From Adiantum capillus-veneris (lineage: Eukaryota > Streptophyta > Polypodiopsida > Polypodiales > Pteridaceae): a stretch of DNA of 64,000 nt. Of the stretch, positions 1 to 12,782 are shown one piece after another (position 1 is the stretch's first letter; each line of letters begins with the position of its first letter). The stretch covers positions 88,885,529 to 88,949,528 of the forward strand of contig CM043959.1 in the NCBI GenBank assembly GCA_014529385.2, written 5' to 3'. Under the pieces are notes generated by a model, which saw only the letters and a list, made by a program, of their open reading frames with translations, had not been told where the DNA came from and searched no databases. The position numbers were made by a program, and so were the translations under genes.

Positions 1-367
1 TTTGCCACATCCTTTGCAGTGATCTGTTTTACTGCTGTAGCCTCTGCCCATCTAGAAAGATAGTCCACTGCCGTCAAAATATAGCTTTTGCCCCTGCTTG
101 TGATAGGTAACGGGCCTATTGCATCAATCCCCACTTTTCAAACACATCAAACGCCATAATGGTTTTTCGTAGCTCTGGCTTCAACACTCTCTTCCCAAAT
201 GCTTGACACCTATTGCAAGACCTACACCAATGGTGAACATCCTTGTGCAAACTAGGCCATACATACCCCTCTTGCAAAATCTTATGCAAGGTGATCTTTA
301 GAGAAAAATGGCCACCACATGCGCCTTCGTGATTCTCTTCCAACACTCTGTAAAGCTCCTCCGCCAA
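1..367 (-). pseudogene. pol: Integrase N-terminal part (Ty3/gypsy pol)
   Basis: Integrase joins element DNA to the host chromosome. The stretch 116-367 reads as an HHCC zinc-binding region: an H followed by GGHFS, then later WCRSCNRCQ, so both His and both Cys of the finger are visible. Downstream in the same strand the sequence reads VGIDAIGPLPI and then VDYLSRWAEA, the usual start of the catalytic core with its first Asp. The rest of the core lies beyond the window. The reading frame shifts near the join of the finger and the core (about 116-130), so this is a broken copy. Confidence 0.8.
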
Positions 368-570
368 GGTACACGTCTCAACACGAGATCAGCCCTTTCA
401 TGTATAAGACATCACCAATCAATTTGTACCTGTATGCTCTACGCACCAAAGCCATACTTCTTAGACTTCTGAATCTCCTTTGGAATGATTCCTGTTAGCA
501 AATATTCCTCTTCTTGAGCCAAAGTTTCCCGGCCATGATAAAGAGGTAATTGGTCCTCAATACGAATAGA

Positions 571-1010
571 ATCACTCCCCAATCATGCCTTGAGCTGCTT
601 CATGTGCCTCTCCATTTAGAGCACGTTCAATGTGTCTAATGCTCCATGCTTCGAACTTTTTTAACAGGCCTTTAATTCTGAAGCACATTTCCTTCAATGA
701 GGTGTTCTTGCTCTTCCACACACCCAACACTTGCTTCACCACTAACAAGGCATCACCTTTTATGCTCAACCTTCGAACCCCATGCTTCAAACAAATGTGT
801 AATCGGCTTCCAATGTAGCATATTCAGCCTCATTGTTACTATGCGCATCCAATTTGAACCCTCTCTTGCATACTAGCTTCCCCTCTGGATCATAAAGTGC
901 TATACCCCCTGAAGCTGCATCATGGCTCTTTCTGTATGAACCATCAAAGAACAACACATGTGCATTGCTGATCTGTGCACTTCTTCAACTACCTTTCTCA
1001 CCACCTCTTC
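571..1010 (-). pseudogene. Second (cellular-type) RNase H domain of the gypsy element
   Basis: Minus-strand reading gives VLFFDGSYRK, then SNNEAEYATLEA, then LSIKGDALLVVKQV and finally IRHIERALNGEAHEAA. This is the DGS / NEAEY / GDA / late-His-or-Asp series of an archaeal-plant type RNase H. It sits between the ordinary RNase H and the integrase. Dual RNase H is known from plant Tat elements such as Ogre and Retand. A one-base frameshift near 795-812 separates the NEAEY half from the GDA half, so the domain is broken. The last catalytic position appears changed (EAHEAA). What the extra domain does in these elements is still debated. Confidence 0.7.
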
Positions 1011-1501
1011 CTTAACAATAAGGGGATTCTCCTTGTAGGTCAACAAATCAGCTAGGGTAGCCCTTGTACTATCTTCCACTAGAAAAGAGAACTCAAACTC
1101 TTGCAGCTCAATTACCCATTTCTTCACCACATTTGACATGTTAATACCATTAATTAACTGTGGCAAAAGGCATAACTCGTCAAGAAAACAAAAGGCCGTG
1201 GTAGCAAGTAATGACGAAATCGTCGACAAGCAAATATTACACTAGCCATCACTAGCTCTACTTCCGATAACTTTCTCTCCGCTACCAACTTCACTCGGCT
1301 TGCACAATACACTGGCCTCATATAATGGCTGCCCTTCCCCTTTTGCAATAGCATGGCTCCAATGGCATCATCCCCTACTGATGGATTTACATAAAACACT
1401 TTCTCCCAATCAGGAGCCTGCATGGCTGACAACCCCCCTAACACCTCTTTCACCTCTTGAAAACACTTCTTCACACTTGTCATCCCATTGCAATGGATCA
1501 T
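900..1501 (-). pseudogene. pol: Ordinary RNase H / connection region of gypsy pol
   Basis: The segment contains FYVNPSVGDDAIGAMLLQKG, then RPVYCASRVKL.AERKLSEVELVMASVIFACRRFRHYLL, the standard RNase H core of Ty3/gypsy pol that follows RT. A tail WVIELQEFEFSFL (the usual KWVIELQEF region) follows after a frameshift around 1154-1229, where two frames overlap. The canonical first Asp is replaced (YVNPSVGDD), which suggests loss of activity. It directly continues the RT segment and overlaps it by about 90 bases in a different frame. Confidence 0.75.
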
Positions 1502-2552
1502 GCTTTGCCACTTGTTGTAATGGATAAAGAAGCTGCGAAGACAATGGAATAAACCGTGCCATGTACTTCACTTTGTGTATAAAGGTTGCCAATTGCTTCG
1601 TACTCATAGGTGATGGAAGAAGAATAATAGACTTCACCTTATCTGGATCAGCCTCAATGCCATTTTCTGACACCATATGGCCCAATAACTTCACCCTTGG
1701 CTGTGCTAGATGACATTTCTTTGGATTTAGTTGTCCTCCACATTCATCATATCGAGCCAATACCATCTGCAGCTTCTCATGGTGTTCAGCCCTACTGCTA
1801 TAAACACAGAAGTCATCCATAAAAGCCTTAACACAACTACCAATGAATGGTTCCAGCACCCAATTTGCTCTTTCTTGATAGAAAGATGGTCCATTTGACA
1901 AACCAAAACGGCAACACTGTGTAGCAATAGCAGCCCCATGGCGTAATAAAAGTTGTCTTTGTGCGGTCTTTAAGAGCAATCTTCAATTGAAATAGCCTGA
2001 AAAACCATCACACACACTGTACCTCTCATAACCTGCCACTGAATCCAAGATCTGATCGATGAATGGAAGAGGATATGGGTTCTTCTTAGTGGCTGCGTTT
2101 AAGGGTTTAAAATCTACACAAATTCTCCACTTCCCATCCTTCTTTGGACTGACTACTACTGGACTCACCCATTCTGTGGTCTCCACTGGAACTATGAACC
2201 CTGCCTTCAATAACTTGTCCACCTCTACCCGCAAGGCTTCCATTTGCTCTTGACCCATCCTTCTTAGCCTTTGCCGTACTGGCTTAGCACCTTCTTTCAG
2301 CTCTATATGCATCTCTTCACCCTTGAACCCTCTGATCTCTTCATATGAAGTAATGAACAAATCAGGAAAACTAGCCAGCATATGCAAAAATATATCCTTC
2401 TCCATAGCTGAGAGGTCTCCACTAATCATTTGCGTCATTAATTCCTGCTTCTTTGACAACTCAACCTTGGTTTGCATCAGCCCTTCAATCACTTCATAAG
2501 GCCCTTCACTTTCATCTTCAACTTCATTCGCAAATGCGACTAAACCACACAC
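1410..2552 (-). pseudogene. pol: Reverse transcriptase, Ty3/gypsy type, with compensating indels
   Basis: The N-terminal half (1983-2552) shows WVSPVVVSPKKDGKWRICVD, NPYPLPFIDQIL and YSVCDGFSGY, which are RT motifs. The C-terminal half (1410-1979) shows FGLSNGPSFYQ, FMDDFCVYS (the YMDD box with Phe) and LGHMVSENGI. Both halves are in the same frame, but the stop at 1983-1985 and the garbled ~80 bases after it disappear if the reading is shifted from about 1985 to 1905, where the canonical LKIALKDRTKTTFITPWG can be read. So one indel was later balanced by another, plus the reading of a stop. The N-terminal piece overlaps the end of gag-protease by 13 bases in another frame. Confidence 0.85.
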
Positions 2553-4576
2553 TCCTGGATTTCTTTATCCATCAAAAGAAATGCAACATCAGCATCCTCA
2601 TCACTGCTGGTAGTGCTATCACTGTCCTCATCTGTCACCGTGGAAGAGTCTTCATCACTAGACTCATCCTCATCTTCATAAAGCTCCTCTAATCGTTTCC
2701 TTGTGTCCATATTATAAAGCTTCTTGGTACCTGTCTTTCCATAGAGGCTAATTGTACCATGTCGCCAATCTTGAACAGCTCCCACTGCACGTAACCATGG
2801 TCTGCCCAGTATAATAGGATATGCTCCCAACCCTGCTGGCATCACATGAAAATCAACCACTGCCTTTGCATCATATGCCTCCACTTCTAAGCTCTTTACA
2901 ACACCCAAGCATTTTACTTTTTGATGGTTTGCCAATCTGATCCGAAAACCTGACACCCCAGCCACTGTGAGACCCATCTTCTCAACGCATGAGTGTGTTA
3001 TGACGCATATTTGGGCTCCGCCATCCACATAACCTTGTCCCAAATTTTTCCTTTTATGCCACACATCTACTATTGGACAAATGTCTGGTAGCTCGTCCAT
3101 TGCCAACACCTTCACTGAACCTCTCTCTGGCTCTTTCTCCATTGGGTTAACCATCCTCTTCCACTGTCGCTTTAGCTTAGGCACCATCTCTATAAGCTGC
3201 CCAAAAGTAACATCTGCCTTCCTGCTCGTCAGATCCTCCTTCAAGTCATAGCTTAATTGCCCATCCCCTAGTGGAAAATCTGAAACATGAAACTTTCGAC
3301 GAGCTCTCCTTTTCCTCTTGGCCTTGACATCCTCGCCTTCATGGCTCTTTCCTTTCTTCTTACTAGGACCTGGGGTACTTCTTCCTTCCTTATCCTCTGT
3401 GGTCCTCTTCCCAATAGGCATCACTAATGTATCCTCTAGCTTTGATGCCTTCTCCAAGGTGACTACACTTAGCACTTTTGTCTTCCCTTTTTCCTCCTGG
3501 GTCAGTCCACTGGTTCCTTCGTCTCCCTTAATTTCGATGCCATAATCATTTGACCTAGTTAGCACTTGTCTTGGCAATGGATACATGTCTCCCCCCATCC
3601 TTGGTGGCTTATCACATTGCGGGCTGATGTGACCCAACTCTCCACAATTATAACATGTGGGCGTCTGCCTCCAAAACCTACTATTACTTTGTCCAGCACC
3701 ATTCCTAGGTCTTTCTTCACCTCCTGGCTGATTTGCAAACCGCCCTCGACCTCGATTATTTCCCACTTGACCTAGCATGTTTAGGCTGAGATTCTTCATC
3801 AGATCAACCACTTGCCTCATGTCTTGCCTTAGGCCATCATCTTGCACTGCTGTAGTGACCACTGCTGGCATAACCTGAGTAGTAACAGGAACCACTGGTT
3901 CATGATGAACCCCTGACATGCGCCCTTGTAAAGACTCTATAGGCTGAAATTCAGACCTCATTGGCAAAGACTCCACCCCTAACTGGCTCATTTTCCTCAG
4001 CTTCCACTCTTTGTTCCTTGCTACCTCTAGTGCATCTTCATATGTCCTAGGCTTCTTTAGCTCCACTCTCCAACGTATATTCTCCCAAAGACCAGCCAAG
4101 AACCTGTCCTTCTTCATCATGTCAGGCGGGGGTACCTGTGGTGCTAAAGCCTTGCACATTCGCTCCCATGCCAATGAAAACTTACGTATGTACGCATCTA
4201 CTGGCTCACCTTCCTTTTGCACCAAAGCCTGTACTTCTTGCCACACTTTGTCAGGGTCTTCTATCTTCACAAACTCCACTTCCAATCCATGCCTTAGATT
4301 GTCCCAACTCAATCTTATAGGTGGATCAGCCATACGCAACTCCTCTTCAAATGCTTTGGACCAAGCTCGTGCATCACTCTTCAAACAAATTTGGAGAAGG
4401 CGTAACATTTGCGTAGGGTCATGAATCTGGTTGCTAATGCAGGAAACCTCCATCTTTTCCAAAAATTCTTCCACATCTTCATCACTTCTTCCATGAAACT
4501 CGGGATAAGAGAAAGCCATGGCTACCCAAATTATGATGCTTTGAGAACCCCTTCGAACACACGTGCAAGAACCCAA
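2540..4576 (-). CDS. gag: Gag-protease polyprotein of the gypsy element
   Basis: An intact 678-residue frame. The likely true start is Met20 (4519), which begins MAFSYPEFHGR. Residues ~22-195 form a retrotransposon Gag capsid domain (YPEFHGR, WDNLRHGLEVEF, EPVDAYIRKF). A CCHC zinc knuckle CYNCGELGHISPQC is at 308-321. A lysine/arginine-rich stretch is at ~404-427. The retroviral-type aspartic protease is at ~512-600, with active-site DGGA at 518-521 in place of the usual D-T/S-G-A, and the late ILGRPWLR at 589-596. The C-terminus is very acidic (EDEDESSDEDSS). This is the only undamaged frame of the element. Pol follows with a 13-base overlap in another frame. Confidence 0.88.
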   Translation of the reverse strand: MGSCTCVRRGSQSIIIWVAMAFSYPEFHGRSDEDVEEFLEKMEVSCISNQIHDPTQMLRLLQICLKSDARAWSKAFEEELRMADPPIRLSWDNLRHGLEVEFVKIEDPDKVWQEVQALVQKEGEPVDAYIRKFSLAWERMCKALAPQVPPPDMMKKDRFLAGLWENIRWRVELKKPRTYEDALEVARNKEWKLRKMSQLGVESLPMRSEFQPIESLQGRMSGVHHEPVVPVTTQVMPAVVTTAVQDDGLRQDMRQVVDLMKNLSLNMLGQVGNNRGRGRFANQPGGEERPRNGAGQSNSRFWRQTPTCYNCGELGHISPQCDKPPRMGGDMYPLPRQVLTRSNDYGIEIKGDEGTSGLTQEEKGKTKVLSVVTLEKASKLEDTLVMPIGKRTTEDKEGRSTPGPSKKKGKSHEGEDVKAKRKRRARRKFHVSDFPLGDGQLSYDLKEDLTSRKADVTFGQLIEMVPKLKRQWKRMVNPMEKEPERGSVKVLAMDELPDICPIVDVWHKRKNLGQGYVDGGAQICVITHSCVEKMGLTVAGVSGFRIRLANHQKVKCLGVVKSLEVEAYDAKAVVDFHVMPAGLGAYPIILGRPWLRAVGAVQDWRHGTISLYGKTGTKKLYNMDTRKRLEELYEDEDESSDEDSSTVTDEDSDSTTSSDEDADVAFLLMDKEIQECVV

Positions 4577-5424
4577 AACTTTTCACTACCCAATCCCTAG
4601 AAACTTCAATGGAGCTCAGCTTTAGATAAGGACAAACACATGCACATCAAATGAGTTTTCGTAGTTGATCATTGGAATTACAACAGGCAAAGGACATTCC
4701 AGGATCTCTCTCAATCTTCTTGGCCCAAACATAAAGACTATGCGCTGCTGGAAAAAGATCTTCCTGGACACATGAACATTAATCTGAATTCTTTGAGTTA
4801 AATGAAAAGGAGTGAACTGAGGGCCATTTTGATCATCCATTAAAGACAACCATGAAGCTCCCAAGAAGGCACACCTGACTCAACCTCTGATTTTGCCAAA
4901 ATTTCAGCAGCATAACAGCATAAATGGCTCAAAATACCAAAAAACCAGCCATCATAACTTGGGAAAATTTCGACAGAGTTTCCCCAGAAGTAGAGCAGTA
5001 GGAACCCAAAATATAGACTGTCTATGTATGCATAAACTGTCAACAATTAACCCGAGCATCAAGTAGGAATCACTAGTACATAGCCTATGGCGAGGTCACG
5101 AAAAGGGTGCTCCAGCTACCTGTATCACCGAAAGGATCTCCACATTTGAGAATCCCCCAGCTCAATAAAAACCTCACGCTATCGACCCTCACACGAAAGC
5201 TAATGCAAATCGCGTATAGTCAAGTCTCAGAAATGACTATCTTCCAGACCAAATCTCAGAAATGGCTGGGACTGCCAAATAAAACCATATATGGCTCCAC
5301 AAAGGCGTACAATGGCAGTTTCCACAAGTAACGTACAATCCAACAGACAGCGCTCAAATAGGCGCCAAGTGATGCATTCCCACAACAACTGCAAGTGACA
5401 TCACTGTACTCCAGCTACCTGTAC

Positions 5425-5530
5425 CTGTGTGAATCACCTGTACCTGTCCCTGTCCCTGTTCCTGTAACCTGTAACCTGTAACCTGCAACCTATAATCCCG
5501 AAGCTCGAAGCTCGAAGCTCGAAGCGCGAA
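5425..5530. repeat. Short tandem repeats in the gypsy leader
   Basis: Two short tandem series lie side by side: CCTGTACCTGTCC / CCTGTAACCTGTAACC and GAAGCTCGAAGCTCGAAG. They sit in the 5' untranslated leader between the primer binding site and gag. They probably arose by slippage; I see no coding role. Confidence 0.6.
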
Positions 5531-5550
5531 GCAGAAGGTACTCGAAGAAG

Positions 5551-5570
5551 ATCCTCCGTGGGGGCGCCAA
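5551..5570 (-). other. Primer binding site of the gypsy element
   Basis: On the minus strand the sequence is TTGGCGCCCCCACGGAGGAT. The TGGCGCC start is the common plant LTR-retrotransposon primer-site form, complementary to a tRNA 3' end. It lies five bases inside the putative LTR end at 5576, as expected. Confidence 0.65.
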
Positions 5571-5575
5571 AAGAA

Positions 5576-6780
5576 TGTGAGCGGGATGAAAACACACACA
5601 GCGCCTCTATAACGACCCGTCACACACTCTTGGGAAGATACACACACACACTATGGGGCACCACTCGGCTTAGACAACACACCTGGCCGAGACAGGGAAC
5701 ACACCTCTGGAGTGAGAGGAGAGAGACTATCCACTTGCCCACTCCACCAGACACACACACACACACACACACACACACCCAAAAAACTCAGCTCAAAAGA
5801 GGAGAATTTCTGATGTTTAGATACAATTGAGCTTGGGCCAACACCAATGGGGCAAATAGCTCACACAATATGGGTAAAAGAAGCCAGATACAATCACAAA
5901 CTGGAGCAGAAACTTCGCTCATAGGAGGAACTTACACAGAAAAATAGCAGGAAAAGAGTGAGGAATTTGGCAAAATGGACAGCGCCATCGCGTCCGGAAC
6001 GGCCCAAAACCCCAGTCTACAATGTCAAAGTGCTCAAATCCGACCTCGGATGAGCAGTTTACGGCCAAAACAGGCTCCAAAATGGGCAAAAAACACACCT
6101 GCGGCTGTTCCTCCTCTCTTCTCCACGTTTTTTTCTGGTCTTCTCTCTATTTTTTCAGTTCCCACACTTAGATTTATTAGTTGGGCACCCTTGGCCTTTT
6201 AGATGACCTCAAACGGACCCCGAACAGGCCAAAAACTGACCTCACAGTGCATAGTTGTCACCTTTTTGCATCATTCGCACACCTGGCACTCAGCTTTTTT
6301 CCAATAATGCATCTCGCCACCACGTGAAGTGGCCCCAAAAAGTGTTCCAAATGATGACCTTTCTGCATAACTCTCACCAAAAAACACCCACGTTGTGTCC
6401 GTCCTCATCCGCGTGCAAATATTGACTTCGTTCGCCCTCCTGACGCCACTAGATGCCATCTGACGCACCTGCTGACCTCACGTCGTCGGCCCGCGGATAG
6501 CTTCCTCGAGAAGTTTTACGCGCTACCAACTCCTCATTATTGTATAAAAAACACACTGGTACTGGTAATAGTGAAAATCGCTGCACTATGTACATGTTGT
6601 CCTACCTGTACACATGTGGGCCCCACATAACCACCTGGCTAAGGAAAATGGGCAATCCTTTATTTGATGCACCATGCATGTATATGTACATATGCGCAAT
6701 CCCTTGCTCCAAAAAACTCCTGACAACGTTTAAGAACACTATAACCCTTTTGTTGAGCTCATATGAAAAATACATTTTTT
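5576..6780 (-). repeat. Probable 5' LTR of the gypsy element (outer end uncertain)
   Basis: The inner border is set by the primer site at 5551-5570 and a TG (CA on the minus strand) at 5576. Minus-strand features that fit an LTR are a TATA-like box (TTTTTTATACAATAA, near 6538-6552), a long non-coding leader and a CA microsatellite (5752-5777). The other LTR is outside the window, so the right border is only a guess. Confidence 0.45.
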
Positions 6781-8187
<1,407 letters not shown>

Positions 8188-9123
8188 TGTTGCGGGAGCG
8201 ATTCACACCACCCATAAAGTGCATGCAACACAACCTAGATCAACATAATGTCAATCGAGGACAAAGATGACATGATAGGCACACAGAGGAAATCTCTTTA
8301 TCTTGTCAGGCTGAGACCATCCTACACATACAACACTCTGGAAGGCCAACTAAACCACAATCTAGAATCTCACTACTCTCAACTACACCACCTAGCCACA
8401 TACACACAAACGGAAGGAAACTCATCAAACCATGCCAGAATCGTACAAAACTTAAGGAACACCATCCCTTCACTAGGATACACCTGTCCCAAAGCCTCTA
8501 CACTCAAAATCCTACTCTAAACCTATCTATGAAAAACACCTATAAAGATAGAGCCAAATTTTAGAAGTGCCCGAAACTGAAGTCTATGAGTACCTATGCG
8601 TAGCTTATGTCCCTACAATTAAGATGACTACTTGCATGCAAAAAACGGAGATATACTTACAGCCATAATTAGCTCGTTCATAGATGCGTTAGTGAGTTCG
8701 CTCCGTTCCGCAAGGAATGCTTGGCATTGTCACGTAGCTCTTGCCGAGGATAATGGTGAAGTTCGGATCTACAATGCGATGAACAAGCCGGGCATAGTGT
8801 GAGGATGAAGCTCAAGCTCACTCTCTTTCTCTCTCACACACAATAGATGGCAGCGCTAAACTTATGATTAAGTTGTTACAAAAGTGACCTAGATACCTTA
8901 TATACTAAGGCTACCTTAGGTTAACCAAAAATAGAGTTTGAGGGGTCAAATGGCTTGGTATTACAATCTAGAAGTGCCATTGCACCCCTGCTTCTACAAC
9001 TAGACTACCTACTTATTACAATTGATGTTTCTAACCATAATGTGCAACATTTCATAAATCTCAGAGAATAAGGCTTTGATACAGAAATTGAGTTAAATTG
9101 TGTTGTTGACCCAACGGTCAACA
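8188..9123 (-). repeat. 3' LTR (intact) of the protein-poor element
   Basis: It begins TGTTGCGGGAGCG and ends GGTCAACA. It aligns along its whole length to 12783-13188 joined to 42828-43368. The single TGAGT at 8587-8591 marks the position where the other LTR was hit, so this copy shows the uninterrupted state. Confidence 0.93.
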
Positions 9124-9137
9124 CTCCCCCCTCCTAG
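9124..9137 (-). other. Polypurine tract
   Basis: Minus-strand CTAGGAGGGGGGAG directly precedes the LTR start TGTTGACC. This is the plus-strand primer site of an LTR retrotransposon. Confidence 0.85.
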
Positions 9138-10153
9138 TTCATGTTGTCCCTGACATGACCTGGTTGTCGATGTCATTGCAGTCTTTGTTGTTTCTCTACT
9201 GATGTAAATAAAGTATAGGTTGTAGCCGTTGCACAAGCTCGTACTGTTCGGCCAATTTGATGTACATAGCCTTCACATGATTCACAAACATCATAATTGA
9301 TGACAAACGTCTGCCAATGTTTGTGTCTTTCTCATTTTCAAAAACAACTTCTACAATTTGTAGAATTGAATGACTGGCTTTTAGATCTTGTGAGTCAATG
9401 ACAACTTTGTAAGGATTTTGTAGAATTGTATGGCTAAACCTTCACTTTCTTTAGGCCAATGAAAATCTATATGTCGGGTCGAATCTGGGAGATAATTCTT
9501 TCTGATTTGAGGTTCAAAACCCATGTCTAGCATCGATCTACCTCAGCAAGGACAATCTTTTGAGATCCTCTGATTACTTCTGTGTCTGCTGTTCTTCGTG
9601 GGTGACTTTTTGTTCCTGCATCAAGGTGATCAAAGTTTCATTTTCCATTGTTAGATTTTGTGTGATTTGTAAATCATTATACTGCTTCTACTTGATACAT
9701 GACTTAATTAAATCTCGACAAACTCCAGTTAATTCCCCAAGTTAGTAACTTGCATCAAAAGGGCTTTATCTGATATCATTCGTGATAGATGAATCAATGA
9801 GCTAGCATTGTCCATTTGTTCCCAGCATTCATATACATGATGTACAAGGTATGTAGATGGCTATCATGGCTTTACATTTGAAAACAATGTATCTTTGGCT
9901 AGGTAGGGTTCCTTTTTTTTCTTTTTTACAAACCCTTAGCTTGTACTCTCTAAGCATAGCCTCTTGACAAAGTTTAGCTTGATTTGGACTTGTATTTGCA
10001 TCATCTTCAAGAGTCATCCCAAATCCTGCAAAATATGTTGAAAAATCTAAAACCTCCTCTGCTCTAATTACTCTTCTAAAAGCCGCTACGTGATCTCTCA
10101 GATCTTTATCTCTGGCATATTTCTTGTTTACCCATTTTTGGATCTGGGATGGT

Positions 10154-10579
10154 CTAACTTGGGTGATTGTCTATCAGTCTAGCCATGGAGTCTCCCAATC
10201 CTTCTCTCATTATTTCGCTAGAAGGGAATCCAAGTGGCTCCCTTTTTGTAATTCTCATGTTTGGTGGAGGTATCTGTGGTCCTTCGTTGACCAAATATCC
10301 ACCTCTTTCTAGTGCATTGTGTGGGCTTATGTCAAAATGTGGATAGATTGGCATTTCAACACTTCTAGCTTGTCTTGCCATACCTCTGGTCATCTCTACA
10401 AAAGGATTGATGGATTTGCTTTCCATCCTGATGTTCTTAGCTTTCTTAATGTTAGGCCCACTCAATACTCTCAAGATAATCCTTAATAAGCACCTTTGGC
10501 CCTTTGTCAGGTCCCTAAAAGTCAAGTCTGGGTGGTCTTCTAACCTCTGGATATTGGTTCTGTGTCCTATTGCCTGCAA
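10154..10579 (-). CDS. Unrecognised 141-codon frame inside the protein-poor LTR element
   Basis: A single open frame in an otherwise non-coding internal region. I recognise no domain. It has mixed charged composition (for example HPDLTFRDLTKGQRCLL near the N-terminus), with no zinc knuckle and no membrane segment. It could be a decayed gag-like protein or a chance frame. It lies in the sense direction of the element, downstream of the primer site. I give it little weight. Confidence 0.2.
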   Translation of the reverse strand: MQAIGHRTNIQRLEDHPDLTFRDLTKGQRCLLRIILRVLSGPNIKKAKNIRMESKSINPFVEMTRGMARQARSVEMPIYPHFDISPHNALERGGYLVNEGPQIPPPNMRITKREPLGFPSSEIMREGLGDSMARLIDNHPS

Positions 10580-10810
10580 GCTTTTCTCCTAGCTATACCT
10601 GACTCAATTTGGAGTTGTCTATCAAAAGTTAGAGCAATTTTGATGAACTGCACTTGAAACAACACTCAAAACAATTTCGGGACCAAGAATTTTTGCTTGT
10701 ATCTTGACCAAAGGTGACCCAAATTTGTTGAAACCTGGTCACTAGGCTTACTTTATAGTGCTTAATACTTGTGGAAGCTCAATGTGAGTTTTCACCTCCA
10801 AATTAGAGCT

Positions 10811-12223
10811 AGAGACATCATACGTGTATGATGTCTCTTGTGGCCAAATCAAGTGATTTTTACTCCAGAGGATCTTTATCACTTGGGCAAATCTCACCAA
10901 CTTTCAAAATTGAATTTGAACCAATTTTGTGCAAGTTATGATCAGTTCAAGCCTGACTCTTGCCCAATTTCTGTCCTTTGACACTTACTGGCCCAAATAT
11001 GCTCCAAATTCCATGAAATTTTGGCTATTGGATTCTAAGGTCCCTTAGAACACTAGGGTATGCACAAATTTAGATTTTGTAGTCAACAATGTCAAAAACA
11101 CATCATACACATATGATGTCTTTTTGCTCAAAATGAAGAATTTTTTGCAGATTTGTGCTTAGAATGGTATGCTTATACACCATGTATAGTCAGAATTTCA
11201 CAAAATGTACAAAAGCACCAAAAACACATCATATGCGTATGATGTCTTTTTGCTTAAAATGAGATGAATCTTGCTCCAGAGGTAGTCCACCACTTAAGGA
11301 ACTCGCAGCTGCTTTTAGAATTCAATTTGAACACTTTTTGTTCAAATTATGATCAATATAAGCCTGAATCTGTCCAAATCTGTCTTCTGGAATTTACAAG
11401 CTCAAATGAGCTCCAAATGCAATGAAATTTTGGCTAAGGATTTCTTTTATGCTCTAGGACACTAGGTATACTCAAATGTCTGATTTGACCCAAATCTGGC
11501 CTATTAGACATCATATGTGTATGATGTCTAATGGCTCAGAATTCACTTATATTTCTACCCAAGGCACTCCCTGATGCATACAACAAGAATATGTGATTAC
11601 AACAAATTTTGGATGCCAAAATTGCTCAAAATCACCACTTTTTCACCTTTACCTTCTTCTATCTGCAAAAATTTCTTTAAATGCGAAAGTATGTGTCCGA
11701 ATGAGATGAAACTTTGCAAGCAAGTTGAACACATCATTTCCCATCCCCCTATGTGGTCAAAAGTGAAATTTGACTTTCAGATCTGGCCTTGAGACATCAT
11801 ACACGTAAATGTCTATATGCTTAGATTTTGAAAAAAATTGGTCTCTGAGCTTGTCTTGTGGTGCTTAACGCCTTGGTATGCTCAGATCTCACTTTTGGTC
11901 TCTAAAAGTGCCCTTTAGACATCATACATGTATGATATCTAACTAGTCAGAATGAAACGAATTTCACTCCAGAGGTTCCTCACTACACTGGCAACTCACA
12001 ACAAGTTTCAGAATTGAATTTTGACACTTTTTGAGCAAGTTATGGCCAATACAGGGATTCACTTTCTTAGATGCGTCTTATGGTCTTTGCAAGCTCAAAA
12101 TTTCTTCAATTTTGATGAAATTTGGCCTATATGCTTCCTAGGTGCAATGGATCACAAGGGTGCACTCAGTTGTAACTTTTGAGCTTAGATATGGCCTCTA
12201 AGACATCATACGCATATGATGTC
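10811..12223. repeat. Series of seven palindromes in diverged ~130-400-bp repeats
   Basis: The core AGACATCATAnnnnTATGATGTCT occurs at about 10811-10838, 11098-11120, 11224-11246, 11506-11529, 11792-11814 (damaged), 11917-11940 and 12201-12223. Sequence between them is also loosely repeated (phrases such as CTCCAGAGG and AATTCAATTTGAACAC). The arms stay complementary while the central four bases vary (CGTG, CACA, GCG, GTG and so on). No protein-coding capacity is seen here. Confidence 0.8.
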
Positions 12224-12763
12224 CAAGTTTGCGTCCAAGTTTATAGGGTTTGAGTTTTTGTACAGAGAACTCTTGCACATGCCCTTTTATATGCTCAACA
12301 TCAATCAGTCATGAAAAATTATCCACAGAAGCTTGTTTATTGTATTTTTACCTTTGATAGCATACTTTTCAGAGATCATGAATGCAAACAAGCACTTTAG
12401 CAAATAATTCAATGATGAATAGCTCTAGACTAGAATCAGATCACTTACCTAAAGCTACTCCTACAAATCATATGGGGTTTTGAATTTATGAGTATAAAAA
12501 TGCTTCAATGCCACACACAGACTAGCAAACGCTTTTATCACCTCACAAATCACTTGACCACCACAACAGCTAGTCTAATTTACAAATCCTAACTAAATCT
12601 ACCTAGTCGCAGACCCTCGACAAGACACACGCTTCCTGGCTATACACTTGATCTTGGAATAACCTCTTATGGATCCACTTAAGAAAAATGTTTTCTTTAG
12701 CTAAAACTAAAGCAAGCAACCATCAAACGAGTGTTAGTAGGAATACCTACCTAAGTCCTTGTG

Positions 12764-12781
12764 TCCTCGGCAATGGCGCCA
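12764..12781 (-). other. Primer binding site of the protein-poor LTR element
   Basis: Minus strand TGGCGCCATTGCCGAGGA, one base inside the LTR edge at 12783. Its position and TGGCGCC start define the minus orientation. Confidence 0.8.
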
Positions 12782-12782
12782 A

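Larger units (their letters stand above)
1..6780 (-). mobile_element. Ty3/gypsy LTR retrotransposon (Tat-like), cut by the window start, degenerate
   Basis: Read on the minus strand the order is probable 5' LTR, primer binding site, gag, protease, RT, RNase H, second RNase H, integrase, which is Ty3/gypsy order. The integrase runs off the left edge, so the 3' LTR is outside the window. The coding part has several frameshifts and at least one in-frame stop, so this copy is not autonomous. The second, cellular-type RNase H domain points to the plant Tat group. The outer limit near 6780 is a guess: it lies beyond the TATA-like box at about 6540, and no partner LTR is available for comparison. 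Confidence 0.85.

Noticed and set aside
5425-5500. Telomere-like CCTGTAACCTGTAACC repeats
   Set aside because: Only a few units, wrong unit for plant telomeres, and located in a retrotransposon leader.
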